A DNA stretch of 64,000 bases from Nemertoderma westbladi (Eukaryota > Xenacoelomorpha > Nemertodermatida > Nemertodermatidae), in contig JAUCBJ010000644.1 in NCBI GenBank assembly GCA_032718475.1, positions 62,001 to 126,000 of the forward strand, in the 5' to 3' direction. Below the pieces are notes generated by a model. It was not told the DNA's origin and did not search any database. It saw only the letters and a program-made list of their open reading frames with translations. This document shows, piece by piece, positions 1-10,585 of the stretch (within the stretch, counting starts at the first letter, position 1; each line of letters opens with the position of its first letter). A program made the position numbers and the translations under genes.

Positions 1-1
1 G

Positions 2-3000
2 CTGGAGGAGCGATCAACCCATGGAGAATCAACAGACGCCACTTTTTCCCAAGTGGAAAGTGAAGCGACGGCAGAGAAACCACATAAGAGGGATGCCATT
101 GACATCTATCTGTCAGACTATCAGCGTTTTTTAGGTGATGACGAGTTGAGGAGAAGGTTAGAGGGACTTAGCCCTAATAGCGAAGGAACCAAGCTTGTGT
201 TGGATGCCATCGATGTGGAAATGAGGGCTGCGAATCAGGCTAAATTTGATGAACAACTCCGCCTGACACGAGTCCAAGAAGAACAAGTAAAGAAAAAACG
301 TATAGAAGACAGAAAGAAAGCAGCAGTGGTAGCTGCAGAAGCAGAAAGAAAAGTGGCAGCGGCAGAGGCAGCAGCAGAGGCAAAAGCGGCAGCGGCAGCG
401 GCAGAGGCAAAAGCGGCAGCGGCAGAGGCAAAGGCGGCAGAGGCAGCGGCAGAGGCAAAGGCGGCAGAGGCAGCGGCAGAAGCAAAGGCGACCTTGGCAG
501 AAGCAGCAGCTGAAAGAAAGGCGGCAGAGGCAGTGGCAGAAGCAGAACGGAGAGCGACTGAAGAAACCACCCAGTTAGAATTGGAAAACATTCAGGAGAA
601 TCAAGACTGCATAAATAAACAGTTAACGGCTAGCAATATGCAGATGATGGATCGATCTACTCCCAAAAGACAGGGATATACATCATCGGAGGAAGGCGAT
701 ACCACTGATACTGAAGGCAAAGGAAATAGATCTCGTCTAAGCAGACGTAAAAGAACATTCCACCGTCAGAAATTGCCTGATTTGCCTCCAGCTGTTAGAA
801 GGCAACTAAATAACACCAACTTAGGTAGTACAGAGCCCACAGACCAAATAATTAAAATAGAAAGACTCCCTACTATAGTAGATGAGCCTGAAATAATTAG
901 GCCTGTTCTTGAAATCACCCCTTCGGTGATAGACATACCTGTGCTCACTGAAGTTACCTCTAAATTCCCTCTGCATAGCACTAAGCTACCTGTGCCCAGT
1001 AGAACTGCCCAGGAGACAGTTCAAGTCCTGGACCCCGAGCGAAATATTCATAATTTGTCGCCCGTTGTCCCTCGTCCGCCCGCTACAACGTTGGCGATTC
1101 CCGCTTCGGCGGTCGAATGGGTGGACGAGAGACGGCGGACTGTCCAGCAATTCAAGGGCACAGTAAGGGAAAGTAGGCTAGAGTTGCAAGAAGTGCAGCA
1201 AAGTATCGTGCTCGAACGCGATAAATTAGTAAATACCCAAAAGGGTATACCACCACCCTCTGTAACAATGTGTCAACCTGTTAGGTCTGAAGTATCGCAT
1301 GCGCAAGGTGTGGAGCCTACACGCATATATACTGCTAGCGAAGTAGAAACTCCTATAGTGAACCCTATTAAGGGTAATTATAGACCTGTTGATAATGACA
1401 TTCCCTATAGACCTGATCATAATCCGAGAAATTTATATACCGATAATTCGATATTAAATAACACGATGGCCCAAGAAAGTTTTACGCGTCAAATGGCTAG
1501 AACCGAAGCCCGGCAAGCGGTGAAGGTGGGAGAGATCGTCAAGTTCAATGGAGATGAGATGAAATGGTTACCTTTTAATGAATATTACAAAGATAACATA
1601 CAAAACTCTGTACTATCTAATGGAGAGAAACTTAGATTCCTCATCGAGTGCTTGGAAGGATCTCCCAAGTCAATGGCGTTAAAATTTATTGGACATCCAG
1701 ATGGATTAAGACAAGTTTGGGATACACTAAACATCAGGTATGGTAATAGGACTAACATAGCTAGGTATTTATATGCGAAATTAATGGCGCCCCGAAAGTT
1801 TCTTAGCAGCGGGATTATAGAGTTTTCCGATGAGATTCAGGAGATCTGTAGACAACTAGATTGGTTAGGTAAGTCTCATGAATACCAGAATTCTATGGTT
1901 GTAGGAGCCTTAGCATCTACTTTGCCCAAGGGTGGAGTAGGTACACGCTGGGACAAGAAGGTGTTATATATGATGGAACAACAACGACGAGACCCTACCA
2001 TGACTGATCTCATGTCATTCTTAGATAGAGAAGTGAAATTACAGCTCCTAAGGCAGTCCAGAGAGAAGACATTGGAAAACAAGGTAAGTGAGAAACCCGT
2101 TTCTAGGAGAAGGGTAACACCAGTATGTTATACCGACGACGGTGAAAGCCAAACTTCTCAAGGAGAGGACAGCGGGAAAGACACTGACAGATCTTATTAT
2201 GTCAATAAAATGCCTAAAGATCAGGTAAGTAAATCCGAGTCTCGACCCAATGACAGAAGGGAACCGGTACAAAAAACCCTTCCTACGTCTCCTAAAAGAA
2301 TTCAGGTGAGAAAGCCCGAGGAAAGAACAAGTGTGCACCACATAGCACAGGTTAAAGTAAGTAACATCAAGCCGAAATGTGTGCTGTGCGACGGGCCCCA
2401 CCGTTTAAATGCGTGTGATAAATTCCTGAGGAAATCACTAAAGGATAGACGTGAAGTCATGTGGGATAAGCGGTTGTGTTATAATTGCCTCAGACGAGGA
2501 CACCAACGGCGAACCTGTAACTCCGACGCAAGGTGTGCAAAGTGCGGCGCAAAACATCATATCTTGTTGCACACGGAATTCGAACGAAACAGCCCGAGTC
2601 AGGTAAGTGAGTCCGAACTACATGTCCAATTCAGTGATGTGAACGACACTGATCAATCTGAGATGGAAGGATTCTATACGGACGAGTTCTCCGACCAAAA
2701 CGAATCCTGTTACCTAATAAACACCACCGCAGTGTATCGAGTACTCGTGCATGAGAAAGACACAGACAGCGACCTTACCTTAACTACTTCCGATCAACAA
2801 CCATCTTGGAAAGCGCCAACTTCCAATATAGGAATCCGAGAATTTCCTGTAGTCCAGTTACGGGTCCACGGACCTCAGAAGAGCTATATAGTGAACGCCC
2901 TCCTGGACTCCGGTAGCACAGGAACATTCATCGATAAAGAACTAGCCGAAGTCATCTTTGCTGGACAACCCAAGTTCCGAACCAAGCTAAACATGTCAGG

Positions 3001-4117
3001 GATCATGCAGGTTTGGAATTCTACTGTAGCTGCCGACTATTATATAGGTGAGTTGTCCACTCCACAGGATAAACTAGGAGAATACAGTATAAGGTCAGTC
3101 AAAATGGTGGCAATAAAGAACTTCGCTACTACTCAAGCAGACCTTTATAATTGGGACGAGGATGAGAGCATCCAACATCTTAAGATACCTCGATTCCAGA
3201 CTGATTATCCTGGAGTGCAAATACTCATCGGCCAAAACGCGCATGAGGCGCTGGAGACATTAGAGAAACGACCTACTCAACCGCAACCACTTCAGACCTA
3301 TGCGGTAAGAACTAGAGTAGGTTGGTACCTTACTGGACCTTCCCGTAGAACGCTCAGGGAAAGACTGCTTCAAGATCGCGTCTGCCAGGTGAGTGAATGG
3401 GAAGACGATACTAGTGAGGGAGACGACCCAACTGAGGGAACACCACACTCCTCAGATAATGACAATCTTAACTCCAATGTAGATCAATGGAGATATTGCC
3501 CCAAGACGATGAATATAGCCGACATCGCTTCCAGAGGAGCAACTCCTCAAGAACTGACAGATACTACAGACCGGTTAGGTGAACCCGACTTCCTGAGTAA
3601 GGAGGATGAATGGCCTCCCCATCTTACTCCGACTGAGATTAGACCAGCCAAGGGAGCGGAGAAAATTAAACCTAAAACCCGGACGGGTGGAGCGGAGTTA
3701 TTTGAACCCGGGATAGATCTGTCGGTATTACATATTGCCAGGGACGACGCCGTGGATCTGGACCTCCCCACCGCGAGTGGATCCTTCATGAAGATCAGAG
3801 AGAGCGATTGGAGCTCTGGAACTTCAGACGTCTCGCAGGGACTCTCACCTCTCCTGCAGGGAGCGACGGACCACTATAGCTCCTGGAATCGGCTTTGTAA
3901 GGCCGTCGTGTACTTAGAGCGATGTTTCTATCGTCACTATTCCAGGACGAAGAGGAAACCTAGAATTGTATTCGGGATGCAGCGACTCAATCACCCAGTC
4001 GGTCGTTTGTGTTTACCGGAAGGGAATGGAGGACTCTCTGGAAACTGTGGAAGGCAAGATTCTCTTCCCACGACCACCTCCCTAATCCTTCAAACATCTA
4101 GGGACTCCATAACGTAA
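2..4117 (+). CDS. Gag-protease polyprotein of BEL/Pao-like element, 5' partial, RT and integrase core missing
   Basis: The frame is open from base 2. The first in-frame 'start' at 53 is a GTG that aligns to an internal Val of the full-length copy at 27360-31478, so the real start is outside the window. In order it has a charged Ala/Glu-rich coiled coil (about 240-570), a BEL-type Gag core (about 1530-2070, DUF1759-like), and three zinc motifs: CX2CX3HX4C near 2380, CX2CX4HX4C near 2480 and CX2C..HH..LLH near 2540. An aspartic protease follows with DSGST at 2906. It should assemble particles and cleave itself. From about 3480 the protein jumps straight to the end of the RNase H region (ADIASRG motif), then to an SSWNRL pre-integrase segment and a DUF5641-like C-terminus. 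The polymerase and the DDE integrase are absent. It lacks about 15 residues after base 1125 that the other copy has. Confidence 0.85.
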   Translation: MEERSTHGESTDATFSQVESEATAEKPHKRDAIDIYLSDYQRFLGDDELRRRLEGLSPNSEGTKLVLDAIDVEMRAANQAKFDEQLRLTRVQEEQVKKKRIEDRKKAAVVAAEAERKVAAAEAAAEAKAAAAAAEAKAAAAEAKAAEAAAEAKAAEAAAEAKATLAEAAAERKAAEAVAEAERRATEETTQLELENIQENQDCINKQLTASNMQMMDRSTPKRQGYTSSEEGDTTDTEGKGNRSRLSRRKRTFHRQKLPDLPPAVRRQLNNTNLGSTEPTDQIIKIERLPTIVDEPEIIRPVLEITPSVIDIPVLTEVTSKFPLHSTKLPVPSRTAQETVQVLDPERNIHNLSPVVPRPPATTLAIPASAVEWVDERRRTVQQFKGTVRESRLELQEVQQSIVLERDKLVNTQKGIPPPSVTMCQPVRSEVSHAQGVEPTRIYTASEVETPIVNPIKGNYRPVDNDIPYRPDHNPRNLYTDNSILNNTMAQESFTRQMARTEARQAVKVGEIVKFNGDEMKWLPFNEYYKDNIQNSVLSNGEKLRFLIECLEGSPKSMALKFIGHPDGLRQVWDTLNIRYGNRTNIARYLYAKLMAPRKFLSSGIIEFSDEIQEICRQLDWLGKSHEYQNSMVVGALASTLPKGGVGTRWDKKVLYMMEQQRRDPTMTDLMSFLDREVKLQLLRQSREKTLENKVSEKPVSRRRVTPVCYTDDGESQTSQGEDSGKDTDRSYYVNKMPKDQVSKSESRPNDRREPVQKTLPTSPKRIQVRKPEERTSVHHIAQVKVSNIKPKCVLCDGPHRLNACDKFLRKSLKDRREVMWDKRLCYNCLRRGHQRRTCNSDARCAKCGAKHHILLHTEFERNSPSQVSESELHVQFSDVNDTDQSEMEGFYTDEFSDQNESCYLINTTAVYRVLVHEKDTDSDLTLTTSDQQPSWKAPTSNIGIREFPVVQLRVHGPQKSYIVNALLDSGSTGTFIDKELAEVIFAGQPKFRTKLNMSGIMQVWNSTVAADYYIGELSTPQDKLGEYSIRSVKMVAIKNFATTQADLYNWDEDESIQHLKIPRFQTDYPGVQILIGQNAHEALETLEKRPTQPQPLQTYAVRTRVGWYLTGPSRRTLRERLLQDRVCQVSEWEDDTSEGDDPTEGTPHSSDNDNLNSNVDQWRYCPKTMNIADIASRGATPQELTDTTDRLGEPDFLSKEDEWPPHLTPTEIRPAKGAEKIKPKTRTGGAELFEPGIDLSVLHIARDDAVDLDLPTASGSFMKIRESDWSSGTSDVSQGLSPLLQGATDHYSSWNRLCKAVVYLERCFYRHYSRTKRKPRIVFGMQRLNHPVGRLCLPEGNGGLSGNCGRQDSLPTTTSLILQTSRDSIT
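355..500 (+). repeat. Trinucleotide-rich repeat encoding Ala/Glu/Lys coiled coil in Gag
   Basis: Short direct repeats of gcagcggcagaggcaaa type encode runs of AEAKA-like peptides. The homologous stretch of the minus-strand copy (about 30660-30790) is shorter and of different composition, so this part of Gag expands and contracts in frame while staying Ala/Glu/Lys-rich. Confidence 0.8.
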
Positions 4118-4654
4118 CAACATATGGAGTGGGTGTGTGACTCTATTATTTTATATTATTTTATTATTTTATATTTATGTATGTATTACTATGTAATTTT
4201 ATTATAATCGTTTTATTTAATTTAGTAGAATATTATTTAGCGATTATTTTGTAGAATAGTGCAATATATTCGTGTTTATTACGTACGTAATTACTTATAT
4301 TATATTTAGTGAGACGGCGAAGAAATAATTATTTTTTCTCTTTCCTTACTGCCCGTATTCTATTATAAATACGTAACTACAGTAAGATGAAATGTCCGTA
4401 CTTATTAAAGTACAATAAAGCCACTACTATATTTAAGTATTATTGGTAGGCAGAGTATTAGGAATGCAAAGTTCAGATCCTCGTGTCTCGGCTAAACCAA
4501 GCTCTGGGTAGACCTTGGAAACGACTTGCCTCTTCACACTGACATTGCTTCGTGCGATATTGCTCTCATACCGTATATTAAATAATACATATAGTAGCGT
4601 GAGGTCCCTTTAACAGTAGCGTATAACGCAAAATAAATCTGTTAAACCTTTTGA

Positions 4655-4985
4655 CCATCTGTAATTCTAGTCGATTAAGATATCGCGGCACCCACTGATA
4701 TACTTGAAAGACAAATTCTAGAATCAGTGGTTAACGTCCCCAGACAAGTTCTGGAATAAATTGGTGCCCATCTCAAATATTAATTATTTAATATTTGCAA
4801 ATCTAATAAATCAAATCTGTAAAATTCAGATCCTTCAACAATTCTAGTCAATTAAGATATCGTAGCATTTACCGATATTCTTAAAAAAGACAATTGTCAT
4901 AGAATTAAGGATCTTGTGTCCCTAGACATGTTCTAGAATCAAAATATGTCCATTTAATTATCAAATAATAAAATTTCAGGGAATA
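4655..4985 (+). repeat. Diverged tandem duplication, about 177-bp period
   Basis: The words attctagtcgattaagatatcg (near 4663) and attctagtcaattaagatatcg (near 4840) start two related blocks. Each continues with an accgatat-like stretch, 'agaca...', 'tctagaa' and 'cccagacaagttct'-type words. The same pair is present in copy 2 (about 26500-26810, inverted), so the duplication predates the divergence of the two elements. Confidence 0.65.
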
Positions 4986-5767
4986 AATTTAAATTCATGC
5001 CTTTTAATGAATATAATAAATTGCCATTTTTACGCAATTTATAAAGTTCCCAAAATTCCATTAATTAATAGATCAAGGGAGCGGAGATTTATCTTATCAT
5101 GCGTATGAGTGTGTGAAAGTCTCCCAAACATAGTCAATAGCCGATAAAATTCATAAAGTCATGTATAAAACAGAACATTGACTATTAAAGAATACTATTA
5201 AATAACATCCCAGATCTGTATGCATTGGAATTACCCTAATTCTACCGCTAGCTTTGCATAATGTCACCATAGCAACAACCACGCTAGAATTAGAATTGAG
5301 TTAAAAGAACAATAGAAAGCTTGTCCCATTGAATAGCATAGGGAATAAATAGCGCACTACTAGTATCCAAGGATACATAATAATACAGTGACATTCTGGA
5401 AGGCATTGACTAACGGACAAATGGCCCGAATGTGTGTAATTTGTGACAAGTTGTGTGTGTGGTATTTGTGAGTTTATAGGTGAATGTTACTGCTAAAGTG
5501 TGTTTACAGTAGCTAGTCGCAATCGTAAAAGTAACCTAACTCTCCAAGGAAAACCTGAAGTACATCTAAGCCTTTGGGACGGACAGTTGAGTGACTTGTG
5601 CCGGTTGTCGTTGTCGTTGTGCGGCTACGTCGTTGGCGAAAGTACAGCGGCGACGACACATCGGCGCTGAGGATCTCGTACTGTCCGGGGGTTGATTGGG
5701 GTAGGCAGCGACGCTCGCTAGCCTAAATATAAACTCATTATAATATGGATAAACTCATATAGCAGAT

Positions 5768-6175
5768 ATGGTTGAGTTGATAGAAGATGATCTTGGTATC
5801 GGGGAGCGATATACTCTACTTTTACAAGCGTTTGTTGATAGCTTAATACGCGGCGACGTTAGTCCAACTGCTGCGGAGGACGATGGTCGTTATGTCGAAC
5901 CAACAATGTCCCAAGTGCAGCTCTCGCGAGAGTTGGACTATAGAAAATTCGCTGCTCGATATACGCAGCGTAATGGTACGTATATGGGCTTCTTAACTAC
6001 TGGTCATTCTATCGATTTACACGATACGGACTATGTCGAACATATCCTACCCAGAGGAGTCGAAACGATAAACCAAAATTCTAATGCGAAAATCCTATTC
6101 GAAATCGACTCGAAAGAAAAGACATTAAAGAAACAAATAAACGCGGTAACTCCAACATCTATTTGGAATTCTTGA
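5768..6175 (+). CDS. Small ORF of unknown function in the LTR element's 3' region
   Basis: This is a 135-codon frame starting MVELIEDDLG and ending TPTSIWNS, with an acidic N-terminal part and a Lys-rich C-terminal part (KEKTLKKQ). The inverted homologue in copy 2 (25405-25701) preserves the first part with many substitutions, then loses frame through a 2-bp insertion near 25440 (catatatcc against catatcc). I recognise no family. It has no signal peptide or hydrophobic segment. It may be an accessory protein, part of a spliced product, or chance. Conservation of the frame over about 95 codons in two diverged copies is the only support. Confidence 0.35.
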   Translation: MVELIEDDLGIGERYTLLLQAFVDSLIRGDVSPTAAEDDGRYVEPTMSQVQLSRELDYRKFAARYTQRNGTYMGFLTTGHSIDLHDTDYVEHILPRGVETINQNSNAKILFEIDSKEKTLKKQINAVTPTSIWNS

Positions 6176-6262
6176 TAGAAGCATTGTAACAACAAATAAA
6201 TATCACCCGCGTTTCTCCTTCAAGACGTGCGTCTTTGGTATTATTACGATAAATGCCCTAGA

Positions 6263-6544
6263 CCCAACCAATAAACGGAAAGACATAAACATCCACGGAA
6301 ACGTTGTGTTAAACACAGTTGTGCTCGTTATATTTACTGGAGTTTCGAGCGAAACTTGTTTGACGTATCACCTATGCTCACTCGGCTCGAACGATCCTGG
6401 AGTAAACCTACGATCAGAGTCCCGGAATACTCGGTCAAACCTCCTCATTCCTTAGTTGGACCTCAGACCTGCGATCCTGGTGGTGTCGCGGATCCTCGCG
6501 GACTGTATTCGTATTCACTGTTCAAAGATCTAGTGCTACCCTAA
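6263..6544 (+). CDS. Conserved open stretch in the LTR element's 3' region, possible exon
   Basis: The frame is open from after a stop at about 6262 to the stop at 6544 and ends SLFKDLVLP. It has no ATG before the Met at about 6371; the 'start' at 6356 is a TTG. The same frame is open in copy 2 at 24105-24287 with the same ending and a similar Pro/Ser-rich body (PEYSV, SLFKDLVLP). If translated it would need splicing from an upstream start. Function is unknown. Confidence 0.25.
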
Positions 6545-7173
6545 CAATTAATCGGTAACACTCCGACGGTGATTTCTAGCTAGCCGCCCATCTTACCTAG
6601 CCGGATTGTGACGCGGACACCTAATATCACTATCCAACCGTATGGTCGTCCCCGTTTAACGCGATACAACCCCTCATCAAGGTAAAGGAGAGCGTTGTAC
6701 GAAACGAGTTAAACGCTATTCTATAAAGATCAAAAAAGAAACCTGCGTTTGTTCAGATAAACGTAAGTTATAACAGTAAGTCCAATCGATAAACGAATTG
6801 GCCTTATCTCAATTCGATTGGGAAATCCAGAATCTCTAAGAAGTTATCGAACTTGGACGATCCTATTCTCTGCGAGAGTTTTGGATGAACGTATCCAGCT
6901 ACGAGCGGAGGAAAATCAGCTCGAGGAGAAGCATATCGAAACGGCAGATACCTCGACCATAAACCTACACCTTCTGATGCAATCATATTGCACCCTTCAC
7001 CCAGGAGTTATGGCCCTCCTAGTAAAGTGGCTCCCCCCAAAGAGAAAAGACTCTTGCTAGCCTCAAAAAACTGCGTAAACGCCGTCTGCGTAAGAAAGAC
7101 TAACTGTTTAGAGTATCTTTATGTTTTAGAAACTGTGATTTTTATATTTTATAGACTGAAAATCCCATTTTCT

Positions 7174-7181
7174 GGGAGCGG
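7174..7181 (+). other. Short purine-rich tract before 3' LTR (PPT candidate)
   Basis: GGGAGCGG lies immediately upstream of the TG that opens the 3' LTR. The identical 8-mer occupies the same place in copy 2 (23487-23494, minus strand). It is short and interrupted by a C, so the plus-strand priming role is inferred from position and conservation. Confidence 0.5.
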
Positions 7182-8372
7182 TGTAGAAGCTTTTGCTGAA
7201 TTGTCCGGTTATTTTTCCTTATTTTTCCCGTAAAATACTCTGTAGTTGGTTTACCAGGCATAAAAAGGCCGTGTCCTTGCTGTACTGGTGTTTTAGCGGA
7301 CATAAAAGCTATTTCTTCTGTATTTGTACTTTAGAGGACATAATCCGTAATTCCGTGACGTAAAAGCTCGATACTCTTGAAAACAGTGTCGCTACCATGA
7401 CGACGGCTAGCAGCTGATATTGCCACGTCGACGTTTCTTTGTTTCTTTGTTCTCTCGTTGTTCAGGTTGACCAATCAGAGCGTTTGTTGTCTCTGTGTTG
7501 GAGGTGTATACAGAAACTCAGTAGTTCAGTGTTATGTTTTGCCCAGAGCCTAAGAACCGGCTTTTGGCACCTCCGTGTTTTCAGTTTTTAGTCCTACACT
7601 AGTAGGCTTAATTATAAGGACATATATCCGTTATCTGCATACTGCATACTGCAGTACTGCATACACTGCATACTGTGTAACACTGTGCATACTTTATATT
7701 GTTATACTGCTATTTACTGTCAGTTCTTCATAATATGGTTGATGAATTATTATATTATTTGGAATAACGACAAATAACCCCGAAAACCCAATATTCTTGA
7801 TATACCGAAGGTAAGAGAGAAAGGTTACAGATAAATGATTGCGACCTATGTTGAGTGGTTTGAAGTGAATCTAATGTTATTTGATAGACCCTACATGATT
7901 CGGTCCGTGTTCCTTTTATATGTGACTAAAATCAGTGAAGATCGGCAGATCAGTGTGCAGTATTGTGCAGCATTGTGTATGAGTGAGACTGATAACGAAG
8001 CATTTCCTAAAGAATGCGCCATATATGTGAATTGTAACTAAGCCATATCGTTGTGAGTAGTTTAAGTCATAACTCTGTTTATATAGATAGAGCGCCACGT
8101 CCTAAAGGAACTGTTAATATTCCCTGAAGGTGAATAATATTGTCAGAGATTATATAATACTGTCAGTCGAATAATACATTAGGCTTACATAGCAATAAAA
8201 TTAAGCCGTCGAACCCAATCTCCCGGGTATATCCAGCGGGTGAATGATCGCGCACAGATTGGTTTCGACTAGTGTAGTGAATCAAATACTTGTTTGAGGC
8301 TAAAGCGATTTATTATCTAGAAGACATCCTAATTTGGCGGGTTAAACTGCCAAAGGTCTGAAAGCGCGAACA
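7182..8372 (+). repeat. 3' LTR of LTR element copy 1
   Basis: It begins TGTAGAAGC and ends GCGCGAACA (TG...CA). It aligns by eye with the two 1239-bp LTRs of copy 2 read in reverse complement, with clear divergence and small indels. It contains a local expansion of ctgcatact words at about 7636-7690, TATA-like words (tttatatgtg near 7917, tttatatagat near 8078) and an AATAAA near 8192. These could serve transcription start and polyadenylation but are only positional candidates. Short frames inside it (for example 7835-8041) have no support as genes. Confidence 0.8.
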
Positions 8373-9237
8373 CCGTAAGCTGCTGTACAGTACTGACAAA
8401 TACTGTATCACAATTTCTTACCGTACGGCTGTCATGCGGCCGACTATAAATGGGCTTTTATGCGTTGTTTGTAGCTTCCATTCCCGTCATTTACCGGTAG
8501 AGCCTGACTTACTGCCCTTTTAGCATCTAAGCGTATGTGTTTCATACTGTAACTACACGTACGTAATTTGAAACTACGCGTAGCACATCGTGTAGCTACT
8601 AGCTAGGGCCTACCCAGTCTAGGGTCTACTTGTGGGAATCCCAGTCCTGTTAACAAATTACGAACGTGGTGTACTGTAACTATATTTTTCATTCCAGGTC
8701 CGTTAGGGAATGTGAAAGTACAGATGAGTTGTTAGGTACCTCTGTCAGTCGGTTTGTGATTTCGGCCGACAATCAGAATCAACAACGTAGATATAGCTAG
8801 TGCTACACTGCATTCCATTAGTAGGGTATGGGACCCTAACATATAATCAAAAACTGATAGCCATTTAACTGCATGTCATCTATCAATTAATTGCAATTGG
8901 AAATATTATACAAATAAATATACACAGTTTACCCATTAATTTTATGCCAAATGAGTTTTTTGCCAAAAAGGGATTTCAGTTTTCGATTTAAGGAGAATTC
9001 ATCATAAAAGAATTGCATTGGATTATTTTATGTTCACTTTCAGACATTTACTGTAGTCCTCTAGCGGCAAACAGAAGAACTAAAAGTCTGCCTGTACGTT
9101 TGCCTGTTTGTCTTTCTAAACTTTTTCATCAGTTCAAAAAGTTTTAGATGAATCAAGCAGAGTTGCAGAAAAGTAAACATTCAATATTGTACTGTCTGAC
9201 TTACAGACCGACAAAGACATATGTAGCTGAGCAAACT
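8373..9237. other. No gene recognised
   Basis: AT-rich single-copy-looking DNA between the 3' LTR and the LINE-derived cluster. Short palindromic words (taccggta, gtac, ctagctag) are frequent. No ORF, RNA gene or transposon terminus could be supported. Confidence 0.5.
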
Positions 9238-9316
9238 GTGCATTGGCAGCCCCATGGAGAAAATAAGCATATGGTGGACAGCCCATGACTTTCGTGAGAC
9301 GCTTCCTAAAGGACTA
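9238..9316 (+). mobile_element. Short decayed LINE 3' fragment
   Basis: The stretch from cattggcagccccatgg to gacgcttcctaaaggac matches the plus-strand LINE sequence at 61303-61370 (tttggcagccccatgg ... gacgcatcttagaggac) with substitutions. It is a fragment of the region coding for the C-terminal part of the LINE protein and has no open frame of use. It ends in a (TATC)/(TA) simple repeat at 9317-9338. Confidence 0.6.
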
Positions 9317-9688
9317 TCTATCTATATATATATATAATCGGCCTGCTGCATTGAAGCTGCTTAACATAAATATGTTGCCACATGCAATCCACAATTGGCA
9401 AGCCTAATGCAGCGTGAATTAAGAATACTATGCCGGCTTATCAACAAAGTTGCATCGCAATCCCATATCCCCATGACTTTCGCGAATTATCCGCGTAAAG
9501 GACACTGGCCTTGAAGATGCGGATAATCTCGTGAAAGTCATGGAGATAGAGAGTTGTGGCGGTGCAACTTTGTTGATAAGCCGGCATGGCATAGTATTCT
9601 AAATTCACGCTGCATTGGGCTTGCTAATTGTGGATTGCATGGTGGTGACAAAATGTTTTTGTTAAGTTGGCATAACATCTCAATGTGC

Positions 9689-10585
9689 TACTAGGATCGG
9701 CAAGCTGCATTGCAGCTGCATTTTTAAGTATGCTGTGCCGGCTTGTCAACAAAATTGCACCGCCACAACTCCCTATCACCCATGACATTTGCTAGATCAT
9801 CCGCATCTTCAAGGCCAGTGTCCTTTAAGATGCGTCTCAAGAAAGTCATGGGCTGTCCACCATGCTTATTCACGCCATGAGGCTGCCAAAGTACAAGATT
9901 ATGCACTGGCTGGTCCTCACGGCGAAAGCAATGTCCTGCAAAGCGGAGGCGATTTTGTTCTAGTGTCAAGCTTGGGGGAACCAATGAGACACCTCCAATG
10001 TTATATAGTGTCTGGTTGGAGATGTGTGCATTGTACTTGACACAATGAACCCGGCGTAGCATTCTTGTGAATGTGCCATCCAGAGATTTGGTGTCCTCAG
10101 CAGTTAGAGCCCAGCATGGACTCCCGTAGAGGAGTACTGGAACTACTGCTGCTCTAAATAATCGGACCTTAAGTTTCCGATTAATTCTCGGTGACTTCCA
10201 AATCCTGGAAAGCCTATTCAAGGCTGCCCATGCCTTTCCCTTACGTATTCGAAGGTCCTCACCTGACTTCCGGATCCACGATCCCAGGTAACAGAAGTCG
10301 TCCACATGCTCAAGCATACCATCCTTTGAGCTTATGCTCATCCGATCAGAGACTTGCTGAGGACTTTCGAAGTTAACTGTCAGAATTTTGGTCTTTCTGG
10401 AGTTAATAAAAAGACCAACACTAGAAGCAGCAAGTTCTAATGAGCTGAGGAGCCGTTGGGCTCCCTCTAATGATTCTGAGAGTACTCCTAAGTCATCAGC
10501 AAAGTCTAGATCAGTTAGGTACTTGGCAGGATTTCCTCGACTTCTGGAGCCAGTAGGTGGAGTTATCATCACCCCATCATCATTG
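9689..10585 (-). mobile_element. LINE copy A, 5'-truncated, with 11-bp target duplication
   Basis: This is a non-LTR retrotransposon copy running from its 3' end (GATCC then TAG, at about 9690) to a 5' truncation at 10585. The 11-mer TCTCAATGTGC occurs at 9678-9688 and again at 10586-10596, a target-site duplication of the size expected from target-primed reverse transcription. It is nested in the foldback above. About 0.9 kb of the roughly 3 kb seen in copy C is present. Confidence 0.85.
9724..10585 (-). pseudogene. LINE reverse transcriptase, C-terminal part (copy A)
   Basis: The frame is open from the 5' truncation to the stop at 9724. It retains the reverse transcriptase active-site motif as LTDLDFADDLG, then the thumb/connector region (LFRAAVVPVLLYGSPCW) and the C-terminal domain ending NFVDKPAQHT. 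Motifs A and B and the endonuclease are lost by 5' truncation, so the copy is dead although its remaining frame is uninterrupted. The sequence resembles the endonuclease-reverse transcriptase proteins often annotated as craniofacial development protein 2-like (RTE-related). The clade is my inference. Confidence 0.75.

Larger units (their letters stand above)
4118..7181 (+). other. 3' internal region of LTR element copy 1, between ORF and 3' LTR
   Basis: About 3 kb of AT-rich sequence that matches, inverted, 23487-27359 of copy 2, apart from the MITE in copy 2. It contains a diverged tandem duplication (4655-4985), a 135-codon ORF (5768-6175), a second conserved open stretch (about 6260-6544) and short frames near 6818-7060. 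No envelope signature, signal peptide or transmembrane segment was recognised. Confidence 0.75.
1..8372 (+). mobile_element. BEL/Pao-like LTR retrotransposon, copy 1, 5' end outside window
   Basis: This is the 3' portion of an LTR retrotransposon. It consists of a Gag-protease ORF, a 3 kb tail with small ORFs, a short purine-rich tract and a 3' LTR ending in CA at 8372. The whole of it aligns by eye, in inverted orientation, with the complete copy at 22248-34965, which defines its borders. The BEL/Pao assignment rests on the Gag type, three Cys/His knuckles, a DSGST protease and the C-terminal remnants. The 5' LTR and the first part of the ORF lie left of the window, so no target duplication can be checked; the base run following the LTR is ccgta. 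Confidence 0.85.

Noticed and set aside
53-55. Met start of the first Gag ORF at 53
   Set aside because: The codon is GTG and corresponds to an internal Val in the full-length copy; the frame is open back to base 2.
235-591. Alanine/leucine-rich minus-strand ORFs opposite Gag (235-591, 240-485; likewise 30579-30915 opposite copy 2)
   Set aside because: They are antisense shadows of the Gag coiled-coil repeat.
5768-6544. Envelope-like gene in the LTR element tail
   Set aside because: No signal peptide, transmembrane helix, furin-like site or cysteine pattern is visible in either small frame.
7835-8098. Short ORFs within the 3' LTR
   Set aside because: Opposing overlapping frames of 60-68 codons, not preserved in the LTRs of copy 2, with no family resemblance.
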